Below the pieces are notes generated by a model. The model was given only the letters and a program-made list of their open reading frames with translations, made no database searches and was not told the DNA's origin. The translations under genes were made by a program, and so were the position numbers. DNA of 64,000 nt from Pseudomonas alloputida (GTDB lineage Bacteria > Pseudomonadota > Gammaproteobacteria > Pseudomonadales > Pseudomonadaceae), in assembly GCF_021283545.2 (NCBI RefSeq), contig NZ_CP128540.1:6112501-6176500 (forward strand), in the 5' to 3' direction. Below, piece by piece: positions 40,074 to 49,362 of this stretch (the stretch's first letter is position 1; each line of letters begins with the position of its first letter).

Positions 40074-40502
40074 GTTCTACCTCATGACTTGCGAAAAGCA
40101 GGTTGGTTATAGACCAGTGCAGCCGTAGACCGGCAGCCACCAGTGAAAATTCAACTGGCCGTGGGTTAGGCCACTGCCCTTGGGTCGGCACTCCTGATGG
40201 GAGGCGGCACCCAGCAGGCCCTGCTCCTGGCAGGACCTGACAAATCCATTAGCCCCTGCTGGCCACACGCTATTGGCAAGCCTAGCAAAGGCTGGCGAAG
40301 TGTGTGGACTACTCGTCAAACACCCTTCGGCGCGCATTCTAGCGCGCCCGTGGAAAAAGCAAAGCACCATAAACGCCCTGCGGCTTGTAAGTTTTTTACC
40401 TACGTCACGAACGTGTCGAATAAACCGTTTGCCGTGCGGGAAATGCTGAAAAACTGGCAAAAAAATGCCCGGCAAGCCGGGCAAGTTTTTACCGCGTCGC
40501 AG
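40074..40502 (-). other. Intergenic region between amtB end and sutA
   Basis: No convincing gene is present. It contains the amtB terminator at one end. A roughly 200-nt GC-rich part (about 40110-40310) has several paired segments, such as GGGTGCCGCC/GGCGGCACCC and GGCCTGCTGGG/CCCTGCTGG on the minus strand. A long sutA leader or a small RNA is possible, but I see no clear promoter and do not call one. Confidence 0.3.
40466..40483 (-). terminator. amtB terminator
   Basis: TGCCCGGC-AA-GCCGGGCA stem with TTTTTTTGCC downstream on the minus strand, just past the amtB stop. Confidence 0.85.
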
Positions 40503-41834
40503 TTACAGGTTGTAGCCGCGCTCGTTGTGCTGAGCCAGGTCGAGGCCGACCGACTCTTCTTCTTCGTTGACCCGCAGGCCCATCACCACATCCAGCACCT
40601 TGAGAATCACGTAGGTGACGATGGCGGTGTAGACCACGGTGAAAATCACACCTTTGGCCTGGATCCAGACTTGCATGCCGATGTCGGTGACGGTACCGAA
40701 GCCGCCCAGCGCCGGAGCCGCGAATACACCCGTGAGGATGGCACCGATGATGCCGCCAACACCGTGCACGCCGAAGGCATCCAGCGAATCGTCATAGCCG
40801 AGTTTGCGCTTGAGCGTGGTGGCGCAGAAGTAGCAGAGCACACCCGAAACCAGGCCGATGATCAGCGCGCCAATCGGCCCGACGGTGCCCGCAGCCGGGG
40901 TGATGGCGACCAGGCCAGCAACCACGCCCGAAGCGATGCCCAGAGCACTTGGCTTACCGTGACCGACCCACTCGGCGAACATCCAGCCCAGGGCGGCGGC
41001 GGCGGTAGCGATCTGAGTGACCAGCATGGCCATGCCGGCAGTACCGTTGGCGGCAGCAGCAGAGCCTGCGTTGAAACCGAACCAGCCGATCCACAGCATC
41101 GCTGCGCCCATCAGGGTATAGCCGAGGTTGTGCGGGGCCATCGGCGTGGTCGGGTAGCCCTTGCGCTTGCCCAGTACCAGGCAGCAGACCAGGCCTGCGA
41201 TACCGGCGTTGATGTGCACCACGGTGCCGCCAGCGAAGTCCAGTACGCCCCAGTCCCACATCAGGGCACCGTCACCGCTCCACACCATGTGTGCGATCGG
41301 CGCATACACCAGGGTGAACCAGATACCCATGAATACGAGCATCGCCGAGAACTTCATGCGCTCGGCAAAGGCACCGACGATCAACGCCGGGGTGATGATG
41401 GCGAACGTCATCTGGAAGGTGATGAACACCGCTTCAGGGAACAGCGCGGTGGCCGAGGTCAGGCTGTCGGGCGTGACACCGCTGAGGAAGGCCTTGGAGA
41501 AGCCGCCAACGAAGGAGTTGAAGTTGAGCACGCCCTTTTCCATACCGGCGGTATCGAAGGCCATGCTGTAGCCGTAGACGACCCAGAGAATGCTCATCAG
41601 GCCGGTGATTGCAAAGCACTGCATCATCACCGACAGCACGTTCTTGGATCGCACCATGCCGCCATAGAACAGGGCCAAGCCCGGAATAGTCATGAACAGC
41701 ACCAGCGCCGTTGCGGTCAGCATCCAGGCGGTGTCGCCGGAATTAAGCGCTGGGGCAGCTTCCTCTGCCAGGGCAAGCCCGGGCATTACGAGGGACAATA
41801 GGGCTCCTAGCCCTGCGATCTTACGCAGAGTCAT
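40503..41834 (-). CDS. amtB: Ammonium transporter AmtB
   Basis: A 443-residue Amt/Mep/Rh channel. Residues 1-23 are a cleavable signal peptide (LGALLSLVMPGLALAEE), followed by eleven helices. The family signature DFAGGTVVHINAGIAGLVCCLVLG holds the conserved aspartate and the first conserved histidine of the pore, and DSLDAFGVHGVGGIIGAIL holds the second. The long polar C-terminal tail is the GlnK-binding part. The gene follows glnK by 46 bp, so both belong to one NtrC-controlled operon. Confidence 0.97.
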   Translation of the reverse strand: MTLRKIAGLGALLSLVMPGLALAEEAAPALNSGDTAWMLTATALVLFMTIPGLALFYGGMVRSKNVLSVMMQCFAITGLMSILWVVYGYSMAFDTAGMEKGVLNFNSFVGGFSKAFLSGVTPDSLTSATALFPEAVFITFQMTFAIITPALIVGAFAERMKFSAMLVFMGIWFTLVYAPIAHMVWSGDGALMWDWGVLDFAGGTVVHINAGIAGLVCCLVLGKRKGYPTTPMAPHNLGYTLMGAAMLWIGWFGFNAGSAAAANGTAGMAMLVTQIATAAAALGWMFAEWVGHGKPSALGIASGVVAGLVAITPAAGTVGPIGALIIGLVSGVLCYFCATTLKRKLGYDDSLDAFGVHGVGGIIGAILTGVFAAPALGGFGTVTDIGMQVWIQAKGVIFTVVYTAIVTYVILKVLDVVMGLRVNEEEESVGLDLAQHNERGYNL

Positions 41835-41880
41835 GTTGTTTTCTCCTGGGGCGTTGGGTTTGGTGAGGCTTTTTTGCTGC

Positions 41881-42423
<543 letters not shown>

Positions 42424-42468
42424 TTATGTGATTTGCTCGGGATTGGCCAGTCGCCAGCACGGGAAACA

Positions 42469-42485
42469 TGCACAATTTCGGTGCG
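42469..42485 (-). promoter_or_regulatory. NtrC-binding site
   Basis: TGCACAATTTCGGTGCG is an imperfect palindrome close to the NtrC consensus TGCAC-N-GGTGCA, about 90 bp upstream of the RpoN promoter, where enhancer sites lie. Confidence 0.6.
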
Positions 42486-42541
42486 CAGCAGCGGGGCAAG
42501 CTGCGCGAAAAATGTGCAACAGCTTGAAAACTGCACGCGAT

Positions 42542-42663
42542 CTTTGTGGGAGCGGCCTTGCGTCGCGATTGGGGTGCGAAGCGCCCCCCAAGATTTGTGC
42601 CTTGATGCTGATATTGCCGGGGCCGCTGTGCAGCCCAATCGCGACGCAAGGCCGCACACAAAG
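42542..42663. repeat. Second-type REP palindrome
   Basis: An inverted pair based on TGTGGGAGCGGCCTTGCGTC (from 42545) and its reverse (ending 42660), with about 55 bp between. Different from the GCGGGTTTACCCGC type elsewhere in the window. It lies between the glnK control region and the BMFP gene. Confidence 0.75.
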
Positions 42664-42737
42664 GCCAATGTGCACTCAGGCGCCAGGTTTGTGCGTGCTA
42701 CACTGGCGGCCATTTCTCCGTTTCAGTGGACAGCCCC

Positions 42738-43004
42738 ATGCTCGCGCCCAAAGCCCTTCTCGATGCCCTGAGCGACCAGGCCTCGCGCCTGTTCAGCAGC
42801 GATGCCGCCCAGCCCCGTGCGGAACTGGAAAGCCAGTTCAAAGTGTTGATGCAAGGCGCCTTCAGCAAGCTGGACCTGGTCAGCCGCGATGAATTCGACA
42901 GCCAGATGGTCGTACTGGCGCGCACCCGCGCACGCCTCGAGGCCTTGGAAAAACAGGTAGCCGAGCTGGAAGCCCGGCTGAACCCAACTTCACAGGATGA
43001 ATGA
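42738..43004 (+). CDS. ubiK: BMFP (YqiC/UbiK-like) accessory protein
   Basis: An 88-residue protein starting MLAPKALLDALSDQASRLFS at the ATG of 42738. The helical N-terminal region LESQFKVLMQGAFSKLDLVSRDEFDSQ leads to a C-terminal coiled coil of Leu and Glu. Members of this membrane fusogenic family include UbiK, an accessory factor for ubiquinone biosynthesis. Start choice: a GTG four codons earlier is possible. It abuts the next gene with no gap. Confidence 0.87.
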   Translation: MLAPKALLDALSDQASRLFSSDAAQPRAELESQFKVLMQGAFSKLDLVSRDEFDSQMVVLARTRARLEALEKQVAELEARLNPTSQDE

Positions 43005-43358
43005 ATGCAGCCCTCCAGCGCATACCCGGTACTGTTGTTTTCCTACGGCACCTTGCAGGATAAAGCCGTGCAACTGGCCAACTTTGGCCGTGAGCTGAAC
43101 GGCCAGGCCGACCGTATGCCGGGCTACCGCCTGGACTGGGTCGAGATCACCGACCCGGGCGTTCTGGCGACCAGCGGCAAGTCTCATCACCCCATCGTTT
43201 CCCCCAGCAGCCAGGCCAACGACAGCGTGGCCGGCATGGTCTTCCAGATCAGCGAAGACGAACTGGCAGCGGCGGACCGCTATGAAGTTGCCGACTACAA
43301 GCGCGTCGCCGTCACCCTTGCATCGGGCCTGACAGCCTGGGTTTATGTGCGCGCCTGA
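43005..43358 (+). CDS. AIG2-like gamma-glutamylcyclotransferase family protein
   Basis: A 117-residue single-domain protein: VLLFSYGTLQDKAVQ holds the YGTL substrate loop, and EDELAAADRYEVADYKRV holds the conserved glutamate and tyrosine of the fold. The substrate (gamma-glutamyl or aminoacyl-type compounds) is unknown. It overlaps the opposite-strand DUF4034 gene by 47 bp at its 3' end. Confidence 0.9.
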   Translation: MQPSSAYPVLLFSYGTLQDKAVQLANFGRELNGQADRMPGYRLDWVEITDPGVLATSGKSHHPIVSPSSQANDSVAGMVFQISEDELAAADRYEVADYKRVAVTLASGLTAWVYVRA

Positions 43359-45408
43359 GCCCGTCCGATGCAGGTTTAACCCGCAACGACTCGGCATGGG
43401 TAAAGGCCTGTTTCGGTGGTAGTTCACTTGCATGCAGTGTGCCGCGGAACAATGCCGCCCCGCACTGAGTAAACAAAGTCTTCACCCGGCTGTGCGAATT
43501 GAGGATCTGAGCCTGGATATCACCAATGGCCGAATCCCTTGGTTGCAAGCTGGCCGCTCGGTTGACCCATTGGATGGCGGCAAAGCGGCTTTGCTTGCGG
43601 GTGCCACGCCCCTGCATCCAGGCCAGCCCCAGTTCGGCGCTGGCACGCCCTGCAAGCCACGGGTCCGGGTGCTCGACCAGGCTCAGCAGGTAAGCAACCG
43701 CCTCACTTCGCTCCTGCGCCTCACCAAACCGGCGTAACAAAATCCCCAGGTGCAACCGCGCACACGCATTGGTCTGCCCGTTGCCCAGCGCGTCGACAAG
43801 CAGGCGCCTGACCGCCAGCATGGCACTGCGCTCGTTCAGATCCTCATCGCCGTCCATGCGCAGGCAGGCCAGGTTGTACTTGGCCTGCCTGCTGCCCGCC
43901 TCCACCGCACGCTGCAGCCAGTACCCGGCTGCCTCGTCATCCAGGTAATGCGCCGGGGTGTTGGCCAGGCCGCCATGGTGCAGCTCATACAAGGCCAGGG
44001 CAGCACCCGGCAGGTTCAGTTCGGCGCAGCGTTCATACAGGTAGCAGGCCACTTCATGCCGGTTGGCTGCCCACAGCAATCGCGCCACTTCAAGCACTTC
44101 GAACCCCGGTGCCTGGCCCGCGCACTGGCGACTCACCGCCCGTTGCAACCATAGCCTTGCCTGCTCGGCCGAGCGTGGCAGCGCCCACAGCCCGAAACGG
44201 TGCCCGACAGCGCGTAATGCACAGGCAGCAGCATGTGAACGGCCGTCACACAGGCGCTCAATGGCGCCGTGTAACAGTTGCTTCTCATCTGCCATGCCAT
44301 CGCGCAGTATCAGCTCGGCCAAACAGCGAAAAGGCACGCCCATGGCGCGGATGGCGCCGAGATCGGCATTGCACGCCAAGCTCGCGCCAAAGTCGCGCAT
44401 AGCGCCAGCATGGTCGCCCGATACCCGGCTGCGCAGTGCCCCCCGCCATGCCAGAACGACAGCACGTTCCCTGGGCCTCAACGGGCGTTGTGACCAGTCT
44501 TCGAACACGTGCTGCCAGTCGGCGACGGCCTGCACCTTGTCAGCCTGTGGCAGCTTCAGCCGGCCTTCGACAGCCATCCAGCGCAGCGCATTACGCAAAC
44601 GCTCGTCCCAGGTTGCGCACAGCGGGCCATTGACCAACAGCTCGAACGCATCAAGGCTGCCGCCCCAGCGGGGCAGCAGGTACACAGCAAGGGCCTGGAT
44701 CGCTTCGAAGCAGCCGGGGCGGGCGATCAGCGCATGGCGCAGCCAGTAATAGCGAGGGTCCTCGTTTTCATGGTCGACCCGCTTGCCCAGATAGCGCGGC
44801 AGCGACTGTGGCAGCTCGGCCAAGGGCAACAGCCCATGCCTCACCAGCAACGGCGCTGCAGCTTCCTGTACCTCTACATCGGCATGGGCACTGGGCCTGA
44901 AGCGTGCAGGCTCCCCCTGAAACAGTTGCAGCAACCAACCAGGCTCATGGAACTGCGCACTGATGCGCAGCATGCCAATGGCCGCTGCCACGGGGTGCGC
45001 AGAGCGGTCCATTGCACGCAACAGGTGCGCGGTGGCGGATTCACAAATTTGCGCGACCGCCAGCAAGCGTGCAGCGTTGCGTGGTCCATCAACCTGCACC
45101 TGGCAGGCCCGGTGGAAGCAGTGCATACCCATTACCACTTGTGGGTGGTAAGCCCTGGGGCACGCGTCAATCCAGGCTCTGAGCACTTGGCTCAGGGCCC
45201 TGTCGCCCTGGTTTTCCTGGTCGAGCAGCATGTGCCCGTCAATGGCCGCCAGGTAGGCCGGGAACTCGCCGGGCGGGGCCTGACGCCACTGAGCCTCGAG
45301 CCTGTCGAAAAAGCGGTTGAGTTCGACGAATGCACTGGCCTGCACCAGTTCGCGCATTACCTGGTGCGTGCGGGCGAGCGTTTGCACGGAGCAATACCTC
45401 AAGTCCAT
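43312..45408 (-). CDS. DUF4034-like large TPR/Sel1-type protein
   Basis: A protein of about 698 residues. The N-terminal part resembles DUF4034 (helical, rich in Trp/His/Arg, e.g. FFDRLEAQWRQAPPGEFPAYLAAI). The C-terminal half contains Sel1/TPR-like helical repeats (ARLLWAANRHEVACYLYERCAELNLPGAALAL). I do not know its function; such proteins occur in Pseudomonas near type VI secretion loci, and an hcp gene lies 950 bp away on the other strand. The start is uncertain: ATGs at 45435, 45408 and 45357 all lack a good ribosome-binding site. Confidence 0.75.
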   Translation of the reverse strand: MDLRYCSVQTLARTHQVMRELVQASAFVELNRFFDRLEAQWRQAPPGEFPAYLAAIDGHMLLDQENQGDRALSQVLRAWIDACPRAYHPQVVMGMHCFHRACQVQVDGPRNAARLLAVAQICESATAHLLRAMDRSAHPVAAAIGMLRISAQFHEPGWLLQLFQGEPARFRPSAHADVEVQEAAAPLLVRHGLLPLAELPQSLPRYLGKRVDHENEDPRYYWLRHALIARPGCFEAIQALAVYLLPRWGGSLDAFELLVNGPLCATWDERLRNALRWMAVEGRLKLPQADKVQAVADWQHVFEDWSQRPLRPRERAVVLAWRGALRSRVSGDHAGAMRDFGASLACNADLGAIRAMGVPFRCLAELILRDGMADEKQLLHGAIERLCDGRSHAAACALRAVGHRFGLWALPRSAEQARLWLQRAVSRQCAGQAPGFEVLEVARLLWAANRHEVACYLYERCAELNLPGAALALYELHHGGLANTPAHYLDDEAAGYWLQRAVEAGSRQAKYNLACLRMDGDEDLNERSAMLAVRRLLVDALGNGQTNACARLHLGILLRRFGEAQERSEAVAYLLSLVEHPDPWLAGRASAELGLAWMQGRGTRKQSRFAAIQWVNRAASLQPRDSAIGDIQAQILNSHSRVKTLFTQCGAALFRGTLHASELPPKQAFTHAESLRVKPASDGLRRAHKPRLSGPMQG

Positions 45409-45474
45409 TTGAAAGAAGACGCAGTGCCATCCCATGGCAACTGCGGTTACCCAACAACACTAAGTCATACCTGA

Positions 45475-45784
45475 CGCCTGCGCAAAGCCTATTGGATCCA
45501 TTTTTGCCGAACCGCATGAGACCGCAGGGAAAACCCCTGCCCTGAAAAACCACGACGCACACTTGTTGCGCCGGCGTTGGCAGCACTGGCTATTCTTTGC
45601 CCAGCCGCAGGAAGCGGCATTTTCCAGCAACAACGGAGTGTTCATGTCTCTAGCCCTCGTCCACAGCCGCGCCCAGGTAGGCGTGCAGGCACCGGCGGTC
45701 AGCGTCGAAACCGACCTGGCCAACGGCCTGTCGGGGAAGTTGCGCCCGGTGCAGAGCGGCGGCGGCAGCAGGTTTTCGAAATAG
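45475..45784 (+). repeat. Direct repeat, copy 1 of the comM 5' region
   Basis: From about 45475 the sequence matches 50170-50430 closely (the GCAAAGCC.ATTGG..CCATTTTTGCCGAA upstream block through the first 30 codons of comM), with scattered substitutions. It is the ancestral comM position, because the neighbour on the left is the core DUF4034 gene. Confidence 0.85.
45644..45784 (+). pseudogene. comM: comM relic (copy 1)
   Basis: 46 codons. The first 29 match the intact start MSLALVHSRAQVGVQAPAVS. The frame then jumps (NGL/SGKLRPVQ) past about 250 bp of comM and jumps again at the end into SGGGSRFSK and a stop. The final codons are transposon-end sequence, as in copy 2. Two internal deletions make this an inactive relic of an earlier insertion at the same site. 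Confidence 0.8.
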
Positions 45785-45830
45785 CTGCAAAAATTCGGAC
45801 TAGATACGACTAGTTAGAACGCTGCAACAT
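45757..45830. mobile_element. Probable transposon end, copy 1
   Basis: GGTTTTCGAAATAGCTGCAA, followed by a second repeat TCGGACTAGATACGA at 45795, parallels the end at 51188. The two motifs (45776 and 45795, 19 bp apart) resemble the TnsB/TniA-binding repeats TCGAAATA..TGCGA of the second end. No partner end or transposase belongs clearly to this copy. Confidence 0.6.
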
Positions 45831-46355
45831 CCACATCAAGCTGAATACCACCTTGACCATTTTAAAAATGGCAGTCAGGCAAAAAGCTAGCGGCCTGTAA
45901 CTTTAGGATCCGCCTGCTCCACCAAATCCTCCACAGAGGTAACCGCTGAGCACGAGATTGCCAAAGGTAGATTCTCATCTATCAAACGCCCCGATACTTT
46001 TCAATAAATAGAAAACCTTCAATAAACCAGAAATTTAGACCTTCGAACAACGGGATATTAATTTGATATCCATACCCAAGAGGGTTCTGCTCCACGCAGC
46101 GCCCAACTGCCATCCAAGAAATTTTGTAAGAAACATTTTCTAACGTGATCGGGCCGGCTTTATCGGCAAATTTGTAGGCAATTTCGCAAACTTAATCTCG
46201 CCTGCTTGCGGCAGCGATTCGGTGTGACTATTTTACACCATTCCCATCGGCACAAGCAGTCCAATCCGCCGTGCTTGAGGAACAAGCCTTAAACGACGCT
46301 GTCCGAGCAACGTCATTGTCATTTTCAGACCAATTGTTACCAGGGAGTGGAACAC
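45785..46355. other. Gene-poor spacer upstream of hcp
   Basis: 571 bp without a supported gene. GC is visibly lower than the flanking core. It starts with transposon-end repeats; the last 150 bp probably hold the hcp promoter. Confidence 0.6.
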
Positions 46356-46844
46356 ATGGCTTTCGATGCCTATATCCAAATCGCGGAAATTACTGGCGAA
46401 GCGCTGGACCAGCAATACGCCAACTGGATCGAAATCGTCGGTTATAAATTCGGTGTCAGCCAAAGCACCTCAGCCACCGCAAGCTCTGCGGGTGGCGCAT
46501 CTTCAGGGCGCACCACCCTCACCAATTTCACCTTCACCAAATACCTGGACAGTGCCAGCTGCAAGCTTCTTGAAGCCAGTTGTGCCGGCCAGCACCTAAA
46601 GGAAGTGAAGCTGGTGGTATGCCGTGCTGGTACCGACAAGCTCAAGTACTACGAAGTCGTTCTCGAAGAAGTGATCATCGCCGACTACGCCCAGAGCGCC
46701 AGTTCCGGCGTCCCGATGGAAGTCGTACAGCTCAACTACGGGCGGATCAATACCACCTACACGCGGCAGAAGCGCCTCGACGGCAGCGCGGGCGGCAACG
46801 TCACGGGCGGTTGGGACCGTATCAACAACAAGAAGTATGCGTGA
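46356..46844 (+). CDS. hcp: Hcp family type VI secretion protein
   Basis: A 162-residue Hcp (tube-forming ring). The start at 46356 (MAFDAYIQIAEITGEALDQQ) has GGGAG upstream. It contains FTKYLDSASCKLLEASCAGQHLKEVKLVVCRAG and VVQLNYGRINTTYT, the two halves of the Hcp beta barrel. Hcp rings stack into the T6SS tube and carry small effectors in the lumen. Stand-alone hcp genes usually travel with a linked effector and immunity gene, as seen next. No other T6SS structural gene is in the window. Confidence 0.93.
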   Translation: MAFDAYIQIAEITGEALDQQYANWIEIVGYKFGVSQSTSATASSAGGASSGRTTLTNFTFTKYLDSASCKLLEASCAGQHLKEVKLVVCRAGTDKLKYYEVVLEEVIIADYAQSASSGVPMEVVQLNYGRINTTYTRQKRLDGSAGGNVTGGWDRINNKKYA

Positions 46845-46853
46845 GGTGCGACC

Positions 46854-47830
46854 ATGTCCGAGGCACGCAGCTTCATTAATTCGCACACGCAGTCATATGA
46901 TTCGCTGAAGGCCGATACGCCCATGACGGCCAATCAGCGCGGCAAGTTTGATGTGTTGAATGCGCATATCGTCAATAGTGTGGTGGTAGGTGGTGAACTG
47001 GTTATTGTAGGTGATCCAACCACGCCCTCCTGTACAAGTCATGAAGAATTTTTAATGTCTCAGGCAGAAGGATCCATCATCTACTTGAAGTCAATGGTGC
47101 TGGGGTGGATGATTTTTTATTGGATAACTACGAAATGTTGAATAGTTTTCTTGCTCATGCGTCGATGGGGGCAGGCGCAGTAAGTGACGGCTGGAGCAGG
47201 CATCTCGATGCAATCAAGGAAACACTCGGGCAGATTGAGCAGCTTCATCGAGATTACTTGGGGGGCGGCACGATCAAAGCGCGTGATGAATTTTATGCCA
47301 AGCGGATGGTTTTGTTCATTAGGTTGGAGGAGCAGCTGGATAGGCTAGCGGCATACGGTTCGGGCTTGCGTAAAAAGGGGAAAGCAAAGAGAACGCTAGG
47401 GATTTCCACGAAGAGTTATCTGCACGCTGGTGAAATTGTTGGGTATGCGGAAAAGATCGCTGGAGTTTCCAAGGCTGCTAATCTCATAAAGAACGGCACT
47501 TATATCGGTATCGGGCTAGATGTGGCTGCAACAGGATTGAGTATCCATCAAGCGTGCACCCTTGGGCGAGAAGATGAGTGTGCGCAAGCCAGGTATGTCG
47601 AAGGGGGCGCTTTGATAGGCAGCATTGGCGGCAGCATCGCAGGGGGAGCCGTTGGAGGTGCTATAGCTACAGTGGTTTGTACTGCGGTGTTGGGTATTCC
47701 TACTGGAGGTAGTGGTGCGTTAGCTTGTGCTGTATTGGGTGGGACTTTAGGTGGCAAGATTGGTGGGGACAAGGGTGGACAAGGCGGGGAATATTTTGGG
47801 GACATACTTTATCGCAGTGTAAATCCATGA
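46854..47830 (+). pseudogene. Candidate T6SS effector with a frameshift
   Basis: Two frames together would encode one protein of about 325 residues. Frame one starts 10 bp after hcp (MSEARSFINSHTQSYDSLKA) and reads to EFLMSQAEGSIIYL. The other frame continues as EVNGAGVDDFLLDNYEMLNS without a start of its own. A single missing base near 47086 (TTG-AAG, as if TTGGAAG) would join them. The C-terminal part is a glycine-zipper stretch (GGALIGSIGGSIAGGAVGGA, then VLGGTLGGKIGG) typical of membrane-inserting toxins. The stop overlaps the next gene, a membrane protein. Function is inferred from this position and form. Confidence 0.6.
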
Positions 47831-48183
47831 CAATCACTATTGCGGAACTCGTTGTATTGGGCAGTTTTGTTTTGGCGGCACTATCGCTCTTGGTGTTGGT
47901 GTATTTATCGTATCGTTATCTAGAGCTTATAGAAACCATGCTTTCCAACTCTAGCTTTGTGATAGGAAATAAAAATCTGTATTCGCGGGCGGGCTTGATT
48001 GGGCGTATCATGCGAATCTGCACGGTGTCGATATTGTTGACTATGCCAAAAGTATTTGTATATAGAGGGCTGGTTGATTTAAGTGAGGTAGATAGGTTCC
48101 CGGTGGCGATGAGGTGTCTATTGGTTGCATTGTGGAATATTATGCTAGTCTCGTTTTTAATCTTTGTCTGCGCGAGTGGATAA
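47827..48183 (+). CDS. Candidate immunity protein (inner membrane)
   Basis: A 118-residue protein starting MTITIAELVVLGSFVLAALS, with three likely transmembrane helices (about 8-28, 66-84 and 96-114). It overlaps the effector stop by 4 bp (ATGA), the usual effector-immunity coupling. Inner-membrane immunity proteins are typical for pore-forming T6SS toxins such as Tse4. I do not recognise the family. Confidence 0.65.
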   Translation: MTITIAELVVLGSFVLAALSLLVLVYLSYRYLELIETMLSNSSFVIGNKNLYSRAGLIGRIMRICTVSILLTMPKVFVYRGLVDLSEVDRFPVAMRCLLVALWNIMLVSFLIFVCASG

Positions 48184-48282
48184 TAGTTAGGCAGCTGTGA
48201 ATGTTAGGTTCATTGGTCGGGTCGACTGTGCGCACAATTAGAAGCAGGGTGGTTATGGGGCATCGAAACTGCGACATTTTAT

Positions 48283-48480
48283 TTGAAATCTATAGAACAG
48301 TATCCGTGGGGTGCAGCGAACATGCTGGAAAGAAACTATGCCCTTTGTCGGTTTATTTGCGTCATTTCACCACACCCCCTTTCGGCTAGGTACTACTGGT
48401 GTGTTAGCCTGCTTGCGCTGTTCATATTGGTCGGCGATACGATCATGCTATGTCACACCGACGGAAAGCCATTGAGCTAG
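48283..48480 (+). CDS. Possible small or decayed ORF
   Basis: A 65-codon frame from a TTG start. The frame is open back to 48208 without a good start (VHWSGRLCAQLEAGWLWGIE). It has a hydrophobic helix (CVSLLALFILVGDTIMLC). It could be the remains of another immunity or membrane gene, or non-coding. No ribosome-binding site is seen. Confidence 0.3.
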   Translation: MKSIEQYPWGAANMLERNYALCRFICVISPHPLSARYYWCVSLLALFILVGDTIMLCHTDGKPLS

Positions 48481-48922
48481 TCAATCTCGCGAAGCGCGAC
48501 AGTAACCTTACGGCCGTACACTCTATCCACCGTAAGCGCTCTGTTAAAGGCTTGCTTTGCTCGTCGAATAGGATAGCTGAATTGAGGCTAACAAAGCTTT
48601 CAAGGATTGCCGGTCGCCGGCTTCTATCGAACGGTTACTGAAATGCACTGAAATAATAACCGTGAATTATGCAATATGCTTCGCCACCCTATAAGAGTAG
48701 GATGGTTGTTCACTGGCCTGCAGATCAAATTTAAATGCAACCTACAGTACCTGTGCGAATAACAATCTAAAACCACCATTTTTAATGAGCGATCACCCAG
48801 CCCTTCCGGGCTGCGCTGTCGCACAGAAGAGTGAACACTTCGCCGCCATTGATCCCGCGCGCCTGTTTTTTCGCTAGAACGAACAGAGGGTTATCTTTTG
48901 TTTGATAGAAGGCTATTAAAGA
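48481..48922. other. Spacer upstream of the microcin-like gene
   Basis: 442 bp, no supported gene. AT-rich stretches near 48640-48790 are consistent with horizontally acquired DNA. Confidence 0.5.
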
Positions 48923-49198
48923 ATGCGAGACCTATCAGAAAAAGAGCTGTCTCAGATTTCCGGAGGCGACAAGGGCGATACATTTTTTGAAAATGTCGGT
49001 GCGACGCTGGGAGGAGCCTTAGGTGCAGCCATCGGATCGAGAACGCCAATTGGTGCAACGGGTGGTGCTGCAGTAGGTAGTGGCTTAGGCGCTATAGGAG
49101 GTGGAACGGCTTACAATGCTGTCAAGGATGCTGCCAATGCTTGGGATCCTTCCGGATTTTCTGGAACATCATTCTTTCCGCACACCAATGGTAGCTGA
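48923..49198 (+). CDS. Double-glycine leader peptide, class II microcin-like
   Basis: A 91-residue peptide. Residues 1-15 (MRDLSEKELSQISGG) match the double-glycine leader pattern MR-x-L-x-x-x-E-L-x-x-I-x-GG, cleaved after GG by a C39-type peptidase exporter. The mature part (76 residues, DKGDTFFENVGATLGGALGA) is rich in Gly/Ala with repeated GxxxG-like motifs (GGALGAAIG, GGAAVGSGLGAIGGG), as in class IIa/b microcins. The ribosome-binding site AAGG is about 9 nt upstream. No exporter gene lies beside it. Strong for leader, inferred for activity. Confidence 0.7.
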   Translation: MRDLSEKELSQISGGDKGDTFFENVGATLGGALGAAIGSRTPIGATGGAAVGSGLGAIGGGTAYNAVKDAANAWDPSGFSGTSFFPHTNGS

Positions 49199-49362
49199 GT
49201 AGTCTGGTCGATCTGTGGCGCAAGCTTCTTGAGCCTAGCGCCACTATTAGGTAGTTATATTTATCGAAAAATCACATAGCCATTCAATGTGTCACGACGT
49301 GCAGAATTGGCAAAAAATGTGAGCCTGAAGAATTACGCCTATAAATTTACGATTAACGCATC

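Noticed and set aside
40107..40484. A 125-codon open frame on the minus strand between amtB and sutA
   Set aside because: No ribosome-binding site, runs across the amtB terminator, and composition looks like a shadow of structured noncoding DNA.
46854..47830. Programmed frameshifting in the effector gene
   Set aside because: No slippery heptamer or strong downstream stem was seen at the junction; a lost base is simpler.
48450..48641. A short plus-strand frame (MSHRRKAIELVNLAKRDSNL)
   Set aside because: It overlaps the other small frame, has no ribosome-binding site, and is in AT-rich decayed DNA.
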